The notes beneath the pieces are model-generated. The model was not told the origin of the DNA and searched no databases. It saw only the letters and a program-made list of their open reading frames with translations. A stretch of 64,000 nucleotides of DNA from Salirhabdus sp. Marseille-P4669 (GTDB taxonomy: Bacteria > Bacillota > Bacilli > Bacillales > Alkalibacillaceae): NCBI RefSeq assembly GCF_900240405.1, contig NZ_OEQK01000007.1, positions 62,001 to 126,000 on the forward strand, given 5' to 3'. Below, one piece after another: positions 45,105 to 53,302 of the stretch. Position 1 is the stretch's first letter. Each line of letters begins with the position of its first letter. The position numbers were made by a program, and so were the translations under genes.

Positions 45105-45574
45105 TGGCAAAAAGAAGAAATAATGTAGCGGGAGATTACTATGGCTACAGAGATGATTTTCGTAACGATTTGGGAAATAGATGCAGACGAGACAATCATA
45201 ATGATGGAATTCAGCAAGATAACGCACAAGTAAATGACATCAATCAAGGATCCTTTGAAACAATTGAGGTAAGAGATTCTTGCAATGTTCATGTACGAAC
45301 TTCTGATACGCAAGTAGGTGTATCCTTACAAGCAGCAATCCAGGTTGCGATTGCAATTGTTATCAATATTTCTATTGCAGATGGAGACCGAGCTGAATCT
45401 GTAACACACGAGTTGTTACAGCGTACTGGAATAGACCAAGTGAATAGACAGCATATCGTTATTGAAGGCAGCCAAGATGTAGAAGTACAAACAAGAGATA
45501 CAGACGTTGCCGTTTCCCTGCAAGTATTGCTTCAAATTCTATTTGCTTTACTCATCCAGCTTGATATTCTATAA
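45104..45574 (+). CDS. cotX: Spore coat protein with CotX/CotV domains
   Basis: A 156-residue protein: a basic, Asn/Asp/Arg-rich N-terminus (about 1-45) and two CotX/V repeats, SCNVHVRTSDTQVGVSLQAA and DVEVQTRDTDVAVSLQVL, each followed by a hydrophobic helix. This arrangement is that of CotX/CotV, in the outer insoluble spore coat or crust. It is made in the mother cell late in sporulation; I could not define its sigma-K promoter. Followed by a terminator. Confidence 0.82.
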   Translation: MAKRRNNVAGDYYGYRDDFRNDLGNRCRRDNHNDGIQQDNAQVNDINQGSFETIEVRDSCNVHVRTSDTQVGVSLQAAIQVAIAIVINISIADGDRAESVTHELLQRTGIDQVNRQHIVIEGSQDVEVQTRDTDVAVSLQVLLQILFALLIQLDIL

Positions 45575-45631
45575 AGGTTAGTTTCTTTTGGAAATCGCAA
45601 ACCCCAACCCTATGTACACTCCTTTTAATAT

Positions 45632-45669
45632 AAATGCCAACTCCTATTAATAGGGAGTTGGCAATTTTT
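45632..45669. terminator. Bidirectional terminator
   Basis: AAATGCCAACTCC pairs with GGAGTTGGCAATTTTT between convergent transcripts. Confidence 0.92.
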
Positions 45670-45689
45670 CTATACGATCTTATTATTTT

Positions 45690-45863
45690 TTATACGAATC
45701 GTCTAGCTCTTCCTCTAGTTTGTAAAATGAGCTTAGCCGACTTTGAATTAACCTTTTTAAAACCTGTTTCATATTTAGCTGGGGGTACTTTCGTATCCGT
45801 TTCTAGGGTGGTGACAGATATATTCTGGTTAACGTATGAGATTTGTTTCGCTTTCAACGACAT
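45690..45863 (-). CDS. Small basic protein of unknown function
   Basis: A 57-residue protein (starts MSLKAKQISYVNQNIS, ends QTRGRARRFV), basic at the C-terminus, no membrane segment. ATG 45863 lies 2 bp after the stop of the upstream membrane-protein gene, and AAAGGTGG sits 7 bp upstream, so it is translationally coupled to that gene. It ends just before a terminator. No family recognised. Confidence 0.65.
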   Translation of the reverse strand: MSLKAKQISYVNQNISVTTLETDTKVPPAKYETGFKKVNSKSAKLILQTRGRARRFV

Positions 45864-45865
45864 CG

Positions 45866-46702
45866 TTATACCACCTTTTCTAGCAAGTATTGAATCATTT
45901 TTGTTGTAAGATTATCAATCTTTCCTAACAACATTAAATAGGAGGATGCACTTTCAAAGTGCTCTAGTTTTTGTTTGGTAATTTTACCCTCTTCTTTAAA
46001 TAGTATAGCATATCCTAGTCTAAAATCACCATAATTTCGTACAAAAACAAACTCACGATGCTTCCCCTTAAAGTTTTCCTTAATTCGATCATCCCAAAAT
46101 TGCGGATTTGGCTGCCGTAATGCCCACTGGATAATTCGTTTTTCTTCCTCTGAAGGTTCCGACTTCTCGTCTAAGTCTACAATCATTAAATAACTTTTTT
46201 CATCTTCCTCAACGGTATAGGCTGGGTCATTATCGAAATACAGGGCATATTCTTCACTCTTAAGTTGAAAAACCCATAAGCTTTTTAAGTCATCTGGATC
46301 TAGTTGGAATATGTTTGCAACTTCTTTATCAAACGTATTCATAAACTTTAGTATCTTTTCATTTATATCTAATTCGGAGCTTGCATCAATAGCATCTAAC
46401 ATTACAGCTATTTCTTCTTGGCATATTATATGTAGGTGTTGTTGTTTACCTCTTTTCATTAACAATTTCATCATTCCCGTAAAAAACAGAATATAAATAA
46501 TTAGTGCTAAGGTAATTACCAGCCAATGAATGAAACGAGAGCCTTCTATACCTGGATTGAGTTTCTCGGTGAAGGGGAATAGTATGGTGCTTGTAACAAG
46601 ATGTAGATGTTCTTTTGAAAGGGTAATTGCGGCGATAATAAAGCTAACAATTCCTAAAATGCTCGATATGTTACCAATACTAAGGTGCTTTCGAAATGCC
46701 AT
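45866..46702 (-). CDS. Two-helix membrane protein of unknown function
   Basis: A 278-residue protein with two N-terminal membrane helices (about 12-30 and 58-80) and a large acidic cytoplasmic domain. Nothing in it matches a family that I know. ATG 46702. It is followed at 2 bp by the small basic gene at 45690, forming a two-gene unit. Confidence 0.72.
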   Translation of the reverse strand: MAFRKHLSIGNISSILGIVSFIIAAITLSKEHLHLVTSTILFPFTEKLNPGIEGSRFIHWLVITLALIIYILFFTGMMKLLMKRGKQQHLHIICQEEIAVMLDAIDASSELDINEKILKFMNTFDKEVANIFQLDPDDLKSLWVFQLKSEEYALYFDNDPAYTVEEDEKSYLMIVDLDEKSEPSEEEKRIIQWALRQPNPQFWDDRIKENFKGKHREFVFVRNYGDFRLGYAILFKEEGKITKQKLEHFESASSYLMLLGKIDNLTTKMIQYLLEKVV

Positions 46703-46774
46703 TCCACCACCCCATCTTGTCTTTAATTACATAAATATTAACAAAAGGTGGGGTGAAAAAATACATTTCTTTGT

Positions 46775-46801
46775 AAAAAGGGGAAATATTACCCCCTTTT
46801 T
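46775..46801. terminator. Terminator (both strands)
   Basis: AAAAAGGGG pairs with CCCCCTTTTT around an AT loop, directly after the stop of the small minus-strand gene at 46808. Confidence 0.85.
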
Positions 46802-46807
46802 ACCAAC

Positions 46808-46966
46808 TTATTTCGTAGGCGGATGGATATACGGAATACGTTCATGAATCTCTACTATAGAAAATGTATGTGCTTTACCCTTAATTTTTACTTTGGCTTC
46901 TTGAACGGTCTTCGGAGAAATGCTTTCCCACTTACTTTTGGTGCTTGAATTAATTTTGTTAATAAT
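46808..46966 (-). CDS. Small protein with probable ATT start
   Basis: The frame gives a 52-residue protein (INSSTKSKWESISPKTVQEA in the first half; ends in YIHPPTK). No ATG, GTG or TTG precedes the coding-like part in frame. An ATT at 46966 lies 10 bp after a perfect AAGGAGG, and a terminator follows the stop by 6 bp. An overlapping 33-residue ATG frame starts on the Shine-Dalgarno sequence and seems less likely. No family recognised; a frameshift joining the two frames is an alternative. Confidence 0.5.
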   Translation of the reverse strand: MINKINSSTKSKWESISPKTVQEAKVKIKGKAHTFSIVEIHERIPYIHPPTK

Positions 46967-47091
46967 GCAGAAAGCACCTCCTTCTTCATTTCCTACTCAT
47001 CAGTATATTAAGTTTACAAAAAAATATCCTCACAAATTTGAAAAAATATTCAATATTTTACATGTTATAATGCATGAAGGGGGTGGTCCAC

Positions 47092-47535
47092 TTGAAGAGA
47101 GTCTCCGGCTTTCTATTATATTTCTATACGCTGCTTTTGATCTACTCGATGTTTATTGGGTTCTCAGGCTTTTCTAGAATTCCATCTGAAGAGTATAAAT
47201 ATAATTTTATTCCGTTTCAGACAATTAGCTTATACTTTACCTATTATGACCACTTTCCATTATGGACTTGGCTTATTAACCTTGCTGGGAATATTGGTGT
47301 ATTTGTGCCATTCGGACTTTTGCTACCTACTGTTTTTCCGAAACTGCAGCACCTACTTTCCTTCTTAGTCGTTTTTATGTTTTGTATTACCATTTTGGAA
47401 TCATTACAGTTATTACTACGATTAGGAAGCTTTGATGTAGATGATATTTTACTTAACACGATTGGGGCATTGTTAGGATATCTAATTTTTAAGATCGTAA
47501 AGAAAAGGTCTAATCCTAGAGGTAGTGAATCGTAA
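47092..47535 (+). CDS. VanZ-family membrane protein
   Basis: A 147-residue protein with four membrane helices and the VanZ signatures NLAGNIGVFVPFGLLLP and FDVDDILLNTIGALLGY. The family is linked to teicoplanin resistance and cell-envelope stress. TTG 47092 follows AAGGGGGTGG; ATG 47074 is in frame but overlaps that site. An extended -10 promoter (TGTTATAAT at 47063-47071) lies just upstream. Confidence 0.9.
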   Translation: MKRVSGFLLYFYTLLLIYSMFIGFSGFSRIPSEEYKYNFIPFQTISLYFTYYDHFPLWTWLINLAGNIGVFVPFGLLLPTVFPKLQHLLSFLVVFMFCITILESLQLLLRLGSFDVDDILLNTIGALLGYLIFKIVKKRSNPRGSES

Positions 47536-47564
47536 AAAGGGCTTTCTAAACAAATAGAAGCCCA

Positions 47565-47894
47565 TTACTGCTTATTTAATTTCCATTTCGTAAACGCTAA
47601 AAATTCCTTAAACTCTTCTTTTGATACGCCGGAGTTCATCGCTTCTTGTACAAGCCTTACCCAGTCAGCATCTAATTGTTCCATATCTGTTATGTTTGTT
47701 TCATCATGTAAAAAAGTATTAACGGAAACACCTAAAACAGATGAGACCTTTTCTAAGAACTGGATAGAAGGGTTTGATTGTAGGTTCCGCTCAATTGAAC
47801 TTAAGTATGATTTTGCTACACCAGCTTGTTCCGCAAGCTCAGATAGAGACATTTTTTTCTGTAATCGAAGCTTTTTTATTCGTTCACCAATCAA
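47565..47894 (-). CDS. sinR: Biofilm master repressor SinR-like
   Basis: A 109-residue protein: N-terminal xre-type helix-turn-helix (RLQKKMSLSELAEQAGVAKS, YLSSIERN) and a C-terminal SinI-interaction region (QLDADWVRLVQEAMNSGVSK). B. subtilis SinR has 111 residues and represses matrix operons. TTG 47894 follows AAGGAGG. A TGCTATAAT extended -10 (47927-47935, minus strand) gives it its own promoter, separate from sinI, as in B. subtilis. Confidence 0.9.
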   Translation of the reverse strand: MIGERIKKLRLQKKMSLSELAEQAGVAKSYLSSIERNLQSNPSIQFLEKVSSVLGVSVNTFLHDETNITDMEQLDADWVRLVQEAMNSGVSKEEFKEFLAFTKWKLNKQ

Positions 47895-47982
47895 TACGAA
47901 CCCTCCTTGCTTATTTTGATAGGCTAATTATAGCATATTGAGAAGGGGTTGTTAGTAATCATGAACACTTTAGAACAAAAAA

Positions 47983-48009
47983 ACATGTGATTTCAAAAAA
48001 ATCACATGT
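47983..48009 (-). terminator. Terminator between sinI and sinR
   Basis: ACATGTGATTT and its complement flank a short loop, followed on the minus strand by a T7 run. Confidence 0.85.
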
Positions 48010-48018
48010 GAAATAACC

Positions 48019-48150
48019 TTATACTTTATTTTTTTGTGCTTTTTCTAATAAAAATACTTTGACTTCCTCTTTGCTCATTCCTAAATTTTTGGCCTCTTTA
48101 ATAAGAAGTAACCATTCCTGATCCAAGGTATGCTCGACCTTTTTTTTCAC
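48019..48150 (-). CDS. sinI: SinR antagonist SinI-like
   Basis: A 43-residue protein below usual ORF cut-offs. HTLDQEWLLLIKEAKNLGMS followed by KEEVKVFLLEKA matches the SinI core, which forms a heterodimer with SinR and strips it from DNA. B. subtilis SinI is 57 residues; this one lacks the C-terminal tail. GTG 48150 has AGGAGGGG 7 bp upstream. A terminator separates it from sinR. Its leader carries a cyclic-di-GMP-I-like aptamer. Confidence 0.88.
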   Translation of the reverse strand: MKKKVEHTLDQEWLLLIKEAKNLGMSKEEVKVFLLEKAQKNKV

Positions 48151-48204
48151 CCGTATTCCCCTCCTAAATACTAGTGTATCAGGTAGTCCAGCCGTCCTAG
48201 CTTT

Positions 48205-48303
48205 TTTCGCCAGCTATCATTAGTTTTAATAGGGCGTTTTTTTATATTTCTAAAACCTTAGACCTGTGACTTTGCGTCCCCATTTTTCAATGAGTTTGCC
48301 TTT
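48205..48303 (-). promoter_or_regulatory. Candidate cyclic-di-GMP-I (GEMM) riboswitch in the sinI leader
   Basis: On the minus strand: GGCAAAC, a helix CTCATT-GAAA-AATGGG closed by a GNRA tetraloop, then GACGCAAAG, a CAG/CTG helix, tetraloop-receptor CTAAGG, GTTTTAG pairing with a CTAxTAAAAC strand, and ATGATAGCTGG. These are the GEMM core elements in order. The expected P1 3' strand (TTGCC-like) after AGCTGG is missing or moved: the sequence continues CGAAAAAAGC. So it may be a variant or decayed aptamer. Confidence 0.72.
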
Positions 48304-48453
48304 TTTCTTTTTCTTATGTATTTTGTTTCTTTATTTTAGAGGAAAAATTAGGAAAAGTCTGTTACAATATGTCGGCTTAAACTAGGAATTTTGCAACAAA
48401 ATCTGCCCTTTTTATAGAAAAAGGGTGTAATGAAATAATCTCTGATTAAACGC

Positions 48454-48480
48454 GTAATTCCTTATGTGACAAGGAATTAC
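48454..48480. repeat. Inverted repeat in the sinI / transporter gap
   Basis: GTAATTCCTT and AAGGAATTAC flank ATGTGAC (10-bp perfect arms) without a T tract. It lies in the 530-bp divergent gap between sinI and the DMT transporter. Besides this and the candidate riboswitch I see no gene in the gap. Confidence 0.7.
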
Positions 48481-48680
48481 ACACATTTTGATGGAATAGG
48501 ATTATAGGTAAATAGTAGGGTTAATATTGTCGATACATTTTTATTATTTTCGCTTGATAAGTATAAAGTAGTATAAGACTGTAGATTTCATCATTCTTAC
48601 AATTAGAAAAATAAAGATATTTCTGTAATAATGGGAATACGCTCCATTAAAGATAAAGTGTATAAAAAGGTCGTGATTTC

Positions 48681-49604
48681 ATGTTCGCTAAATCATATGT
48701 TTTATTACTCGTAACAGTCATAATTTATGCTGGAAATCTATTGGTAGGGAAGGCAATCAGTGACTTATCCCCAATCACCGTTACTTTTTGTAGGCTGCTT
48801 ATTGCATTTGTTGTGCTTCTTCCACTCGGGCTTAGGCAGATAAGGGAAACACATGCTGTTTATAAAAAAGAGTGGAAACCATTAGTTGGAATGAGTATAA
48901 CGGGTATCATTTTATTTAACTTTTTCGTGTACTTAGCATTAAATTATACATCCTCAACAAATGCCGGAATTGTAGAAGCGACAACTCCTATTTTTACGGT
49001 GCTTTTAGGGTTCTTCTTCTTAAAGGAACGATTACATAGGTTTCAATTGCTTGGGATGCTATTATCCTTGTTTGGCGCCATTTGGGTCATTTCGAAAGGG
49101 TCATGGGAAATGATACAAACGCTGCAAATGAACATTGGAGATATTTTTATGTTGATTGCGGTTCTATTATGGTCCATCTATACAATCATTGTGAAACAAC
49201 ATAATTCTAAGTTCCCTGTTTACGGTAGTTTATTGATTATGATGGGATTAGGTGTGCTCGTGTTATTTCCGTTTGCTTTGCTAGAATGGATTAATGGAGT
49301 GAATCCACCATTAACAATAAAAAGCTTTATCGGTTTATTGTATCTCGGGATATTTCCATCAATCATTGCGTTAATGTTTTGGAATCGGGCTGTTCAAGAT
49401 ATAGGAGCATCAACAGCATCGATCTTTTTAAATTTACTACCAGTGTTTACAACGGTTGGTGCCGTCCTATTTTTGGGAGAGAAAATTATTGTTTCACAGT
49501 TGGTCGGGGGAGCAATTGTTATAATTGGTGTACTACTAACAACGAAAAAGAAAAAGAAGTCACTGAAAAAGGTAGATGAGCAGAATATAGAAGCTGAGGT
49601 ATAA
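48681..49604 (+). CDS. DMT-superfamily transporter (EamA)
   Basis: A 307-residue protein with ten membrane helices in two EamA repeats (about 5-135 and 150-290) and a charged, Lys-rich C-terminal tail. Typical stretches are ATTPIFTVLLGFFFLKERL and LNLLPVFTTVGAVLFLGE. Such proteins export amino acids or metabolites. ATG 48681 follows AAAGGTCGTG. Ends at a terminator. Confidence 0.92.
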   Translation: MFAKSYVLLLVTVIIYAGNLLVGKAISDLSPITVTFCRLLIAFVVLLPLGLRQIRETHAVYKKEWKPLVGMSITGIILFNFFVYLALNYTSSTNAGIVEATTPIFTVLLGFFFLKERLHRFQLLGMLLSLFGAIWVISKGSWEMIQTLQMNIGDIFMLIAVLLWSIYTIIVKQHNSKFPVYGSLLIMMGLGVLVLFPFALLEWINGVNPPLTIKSFIGLLYLGIFPSIIALMFWNRAVQDIGASTASIFLNLLPVFTTVGAVLFLGEKIIVSQLVGGAIVIIGVLLTTKKKKKSLKKVDEQNIEAEV

Positions 49605-49607
49605 GAA

Positions 49608-49634
49608 AAAGACGGATTCATAGAATCCGTCTTT
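49608..49634 (+). terminator. Rho-independent terminator
   Basis: AAAGACGGATTC pairs with GAATCCGTCTTT, after the DMT gene. Confidence 0.92.
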
Positions 49635-49708
49635 GTTGTGGTTTAAGAAAAGATAATCATTAATCCTATAGTTAGCCCACTTCAACGATATAAAACTACT
49701 GGATAAGC

Positions 49709-50716
49709 TTACTTAGAAGCTTTTTGTAATTTGCTAATCATTTTTAATGATTTTCCAGTACCGATTGCCACACACTCTAATGGATCTTGTGCGATGTGAA
49801 CAGGAACATCAAGTTCACTTGCTAACCAATCCTGCATACCTTTAAGTAGGGCGCCACCACCAGTAAGTGTAATACCTTGGTCTACGATGTCTCCACTTAA
49901 TTCTGGAGGACAGCTTTCTAAGGTTTCTTGAATGGCTTCTAAAATTTGCTCTAACGATTCTTTTAGGGCAGATTTAATTTCTGTAGAAGATAAGGTAATG
50001 GTTTTCGGCAATCCTGTTACTAAATCCCGACCTCTTACTTCCATTGTTTCTTCTGCATGATCCACAAGTGCATGTCCAATTTGAATTTTCACCGTTTCAG
50101 CAGAGCGTTCCCCTATTAAAACGTTGTACTCTCTTCGAACATGTTGAATAATGGCTTGGTCCATTTTGTCCCCACCAACACGTGCGCTTCGAGCAGATAC
50201 AATTCCACCGAAGGAAATGATGGCAACTTCACTTGTTCCACCACCGATATCTACTACCATGTTTGCTGTAGGCTCTTCTACGGGAAGACCAGCTCCAATA
50301 GCTGCTGCAATAGGTTCTTCAATTAAATGAACATACTTCGCTCCGTACTCTTTAATCGCATTATGAATGGCGCGTCGCTCTACTGATGTAGCACCTGTAG
50401 GAACACAAATGACAACAGAAGGCTTACGTAGGGAATGTCCTAATTTTTTGCTTACTTTTCGAAGCATTTCCTTCAACATTTGTGCGGTTACATCATAATC
50501 CGCAATTACGCCATCTTTTAATGGACGCACGGGGATAATGTTTTGAGGTGTCTTCCCAATCATTTGTTTTGCTTCTTCACCAACTGCAATTACATTTTTT
50601 GACGTTGTATCAATAGCAACAACAGATGGTTCATTATATACGATACCTTTATTTTTTGTATAAATTAATAAATTAGCAGTTCCGAGGTCTATGCCAATTT
50701 CTGCAGATGAGAACAT
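49709..50716 (-). CDS. mreBH: Actin-like rod-shape protein MreBH
   Basis: A 335-residue actin homologue: phosphate-1 loop [12 protein letters not shown], connect-1 [10 protein letters not shown], phosphate-2 [14 protein letters not shown] and adenosine motif [11 protein letters not shown]. Its length equals B. subtilis MreBH, and it stands alone rather than in an mreBCD cluster, which favours MreBH over MreB or Mbl. It forms membrane-bound filaments that direct cell-wall synthesis and lytic enzymes. ATG 50716 follows GGAGG. Assignment among the three paralogues is tentative. Confidence 0.85.
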   Translation of the reverse strand: MFSSAEIGIDLGTANLLIYTKNKGIVYNEPSVVAIDTTSKNVIAVGEEAKQMIGKTPQNIIPVRPLKDGVIADYDVTAQMLKEMLRKVSKKLGHSLRKPSVVICVPTGATSVERRAIHNAIKEYGAKYVHLIEEPIAAAIGAGLPVEEPTANMVVDIGGGTSEVAIISFGGIVSARSARVGGDKMDQAIIQHVRREYNVLIGERSAETVKIQIGHALVDHAEETMEVRGRDLVTGLPKTITLSSTEIKSALKESLEQILEAIQETLESCPPELSGDIVDQGITLTGGGALLKGMQDWLASELDVPVHIAQDPLECVAIGTGKSLKMISKLQKASK

Positions 50717-50799
50717 ATTTTACTTCCTCCATATCCAGTATTAACTCTTTGTTAGTTTACCACTATTTTAGTATATATAAAAATTAAATAATGTTAACA

Positions 50800-50827
50800 A
50801 AAAAATAACAGGAAGAAGTCTCCCTGT
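50800..50827 (-). terminator. Terminator of the small DUF2639 gene
   Basis: On the minus strand ACAGGGAG pairs with CTTCCTGT, followed by TATTTTTTT. Confidence 0.8.
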
Positions 50828-50838
50828 AATAAAGCTGG

Positions 50839-50970
50839 TTATTTTTTCTTTTCCTCAAGTAAATTGGCTAATACGTGTGCTTTGTAGACCTCAATTTTCT
50901 TTCCTTGATGATAGTGAATGCCAAGTTTTTTTAATTCATTTACGTACCATCCTTTACTACCAACGTACAT
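50839..50970 (-). CDS. Small YflJ/DUF2639-like protein
   Basis: A 43-residue protein: MYVGSKGWYVNELKKLGIHY, then GKKIEVYKAHVLANLLE, matching the short DUF2639 family of Bacillales (YflJ). ATG 50970 has AAAGGATG upstream; an ATG 9 bp earlier overlaps that site. Function unknown. The 278-bp gap to the next gene shows nothing else that I can identify. Confidence 0.78.
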   Translation of the reverse strand: MYVGSKGWYVNELKKLGIHYHQGKKIEVYKAHVLANLLEEKKK

Positions 50971-51248
50971 GTTATTCATCCTTTCTTTCTAAAAATGAAG
51001 CACATTGTATAAATTCTTGGATGAGATTTTAATAAAATTTTATTCCTTGCAAATGGTTTATAGAACATAGAAATTGATACGCATGGAAATGACAATTTGA
51101 AAATGCAAAGATAGAGTGCATCTGCTTTAACCACCAGTTTCCATTGCTGAAATAGTGTGAACCCTGTAAAATAAATATTTTAAAAGGTTACTTAAAAATT
51201 TGCTTGCCTATACTGTTTACTAGAAAGCTAGAATAGAGGAGCTTAATA

Positions 51249-51968
51249 ATGAATGCATTTTTAACATTTGATGAAATACAACAGAAATGCGAACAATTGA
51301 ATGATAAATATGAAATAGATGAAGCGAAATTTTATCGGGTAGTCGAAAAATGGGCAAATGAAAATTTGACTGTTGATGAAAAACTGCTAGGAAGCTTCCA
51401 AGAGCTGCTAGAGGTTGTTAGTGAAGAAATTGTACAGATGGAAGAAGCAGTTCAACTGAAACCAACCTGTCAAATGGGCTGTGCTTTTTGCTGTTATTTC
51501 CCTATCATTATTAATGAGATGGAAGCAAAATTAATGAAAAATGCGATTGCTCGTATGCCAGAAGAACGTCAAACTAGGATTCATAAGCACCTACGCAACT
51601 ATTTTGAACAGTATGGAAAAGAGCTTGAAGAACTAACAACATTGGACCATGAGGAGGATCCGGATTTTAAAAAGAAATATATTGCCAAGCAAATTCCTTG
51701 TCCAATGTTAAATACAGATACAAACCAGTGTATGGCATACGAAATTCGCCCTATTCCATGTCGGACGTATGTCAACTACACAAATCCATCTGTTTGTGCA
51801 GAAAATCAAATGCCCAAAGAGCCAATTAGCTATGAGTTTTTATATAATGAATATATGGGAGCACTAAACGAATTCCTACAATACCTGTACGAAGAAGGAG
51901 ACACCGGATTCGTCGAGTACCCGAACGACATGTATGTATATCGCTATTTGCCTGAGTGGTTGGTTTAG
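51249..51968 (+). CDS. YkgJ-type cysteine-cluster protein
   Basis: A 239-residue protein with the zinc- or iron-binding cluster CQMGCAFCC (about 84-92), a second part CPMLNTDTNQC and YEIRPIPCRTY, as in the YkgJ/CxxCxxCC family (UPF0153). ATG 51249 follows AGAGGAG. Its stop abuts an inverted REP-like element. Molecular function in this family is unknown. Confidence 0.88.
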   Translation: MNAFLTFDEIQQKCEQLNDKYEIDEAKFYRVVEKWANENLTVDEKLLGSFQELLEVVSEEIVQMEEAVQLKPTCQMGCAFCCYFPIIINEMEAKLMKNAIARMPEERQTRIHKHLRNYFEQYGKELEELTTLDHEEDPDFKKKYIAKQIPCPMLNTDTNQCMAYEIRPIPCRTYVNYTNPSVCAENQMPKEPISYEFLYNEYMGALNEFLQYLYEEGDTGFVEYPNDMYVYRYLPEWLV

Positions 51969-52000
51969 GTGGGTGCCTGGCACCACCCGAATTTTGTCGA
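51967..52000 (-). repeat. REP-like element, copy 3 (inverted)
   Basis: On the minus strand: TCGACAAAATTCGGGTGG followed by TGCCAGGCACCC, the most intact palindrome (GGTGCCAGGCACC). It starts in the stop codon of the YkgJ-like gene and ends 14 bp before the TTG of the next gene. Confidence 0.85.
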
Positions 52001-52013
52001 AGGAGTGGATGTC

Positions 52014-52388
52014 TTGGATATTGGTTGGATTCTTGCTGAAGAAAAGATTAAGTCCGCAATAAACAAGGGGGATTTAGATAATCTTCCTGGAAAAGGGAAG
52101 CCCCTACAGCTCGAGGATTTATCAGGCATTCCGGAAGAATTGCGAGCATCTTATAAAATCATGAAAAATGCTGGCATGCTTCCAGAGGAAATGAAGATCA
52201 AAAAAGAAATGGCTACCCTTGAAGAACTGCTATTGCAGTGTGCAGACGAAACCTTGAAGGCAGACTATAAACGACAGCTATCGGAGAAAAGCATTCGATT
52301 CCAAGCATTAATGGAAAAACGCAAAATATCCTCATCATCAGCTTTTGGAAATTACCAAGGAAAAATTAATAAACGAATAGGATTGTAA
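52014..52388 (+). CDS. DUF1992 / DnaJ-homologue-domain protein (YhdN-like)
   Basis: A 124-residue protein: LDIGWILAEEKIKSAINKGD, LDNLPGKGKPLQLEDLSGIP, PEELRASYKIMKNAGMLPEE are hallmarks of the DUF1992 family. The frame stays open upstream through the REP-like element to GTG 51969, but TTG 52014 with GAAGGAG upstream gives the family's normal N-terminus. Function unknown. A terminator follows. Confidence 0.85.
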   Translation: MDIGWILAEEKIKSAINKGDLDNLPGKGKPLQLEDLSGIPEELRASYKIMKNAGMLPEEMKIKKEMATLEELLLQCADETLKADYKRQLSEKSIRFQALMEKRKISSSSAFGNYQGKINKRIGL

Positions 52389-52392
52389 GAAT

Positions 52393-52424
52393 ACTAGGCT
52401 ACCTTGTTAGTCTAGTTTTTTTTT
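52393..52424 (+). terminator. Rho-independent terminator
   Basis: ACTAGGCTA pairs with TTAGTCTAGT followed by T9. Confidence 0.8.
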
Positions 52425-52579
52425 GCACTTTGCTAACCTGCATCGTGAAAAAATGTGTTTTTAGCACTCAAACCGTTACCTCAGCCTAAAGTTGTAGAAA
52501 AACTTACTGCTTTTTCATGGCGAATTCGTTCTTTAAAATTTATAAGCTTTACATAAGAAATCAAGAAAGGAAGATGACC

Positions 52580-53302
52580 ATGGAAGAGAAGGTAGTAATG
52601 ATTACAGGAGCATCGAAAGGATTAGGGAAGGCACTCGCACTTGCCTTTGCTAAAGAAAAGGCAAAGCTTGCGATATGTGCAAGAGGATACGAAGCATTGC
52701 AAAAGGTGAAGGATGAGGCTGAAGCATTCGGTGCAACGGTTTTAGCAGTTGAAGCAGACCTTGCAAATCCTAATGATATAGAAAAATTTGTATCCATGAC
52801 AAAATGGGAATTCGGCAAGATTGATGTGTTGATTAACAATGCCTCCATCCTCGGTCCTAGCCCGATTCCATTTTTATTAGACTATCCTGACGAAGATTTT
52901 GCAGAAGTCTTAAAAGTTAACACCATCAGTCCATTTATGGTTACAAAACAGGTTTTGCCTATAATGTTAGAACGAAATGAAGGTTCTATAATCAATGTTA
53001 CTTCTGAAGCTGGAAATACAGGCTATGCAGGTTGGGGAGCTTATGGCATTTCAAAATTTGGCGTCGAAGGATTAACAGAAACGTGGGCAGATGAATTGAG
53101 CGACACGAACATTCGAATAAACATGGTGGACCCTGGTGAAATGGATACGGAAATGCATGCATTAGCTGTACCAGATTGTGATTATGAACTGGCAAATCCG
53201 GACGACTTAGTACATGTATTTTTATACCTTGCCTCAAAGCAATCAGAAGGAATCACAGGGCAACGGTTGGAAGCACAACGCTTTACGGAGGTGATCGAAT
53301 GA
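52580..53302 (+). CDS. SDR oxidoreductase coupled to a QueA-like gene
   Basis: A 240-residue classical SDR: TGASKGLGKALALAF, NNASILGPSP, NVTSEAGNTG (Ser), YGISKFG (Tyr and Lys), then VDPGEMDTEM. ATG 52580 has AAAGGAAG 8 bp upstream; ATG 52574 is an alternative. Its TGA overlaps the ATG of the QueA-like gene by 4 bp, so the two products are made together, suggesting successive steps. Substrate unknown. Confidence 0.88.
   Translation: MEEKVVMITGASKGLGKALALAFAKEKAKLAICARGYEALQKVKDEAEAFGATVLAVEADLANPNDIEKFVSMTKWEFGKIDVLINNASILGPSPIPFLLDYPDEDFAEVLKVNTISPFMVTKQVLPIMLERNEGSIINVTSEAGNTGYAGWGAYGISKFGVEGLTETWADELSDTNIRINMVDPGEMDTEMHALAVPDCDYELANPDDLVHVFLYLASKQSEGITGQRLEAQRFTEVIE

Noticed and set aside
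45634-45909. Plus-strand 91-codon frame
   Set aside because: It starts inside a terminator and runs antisense over a better-supported small minus-strand gene.
46920-47177. Plus-strand 85-codon frame before vanZ
   Set aside because: It overlaps the vanZ start in another frame and is antisense to the small gene at 46808; no binding site.
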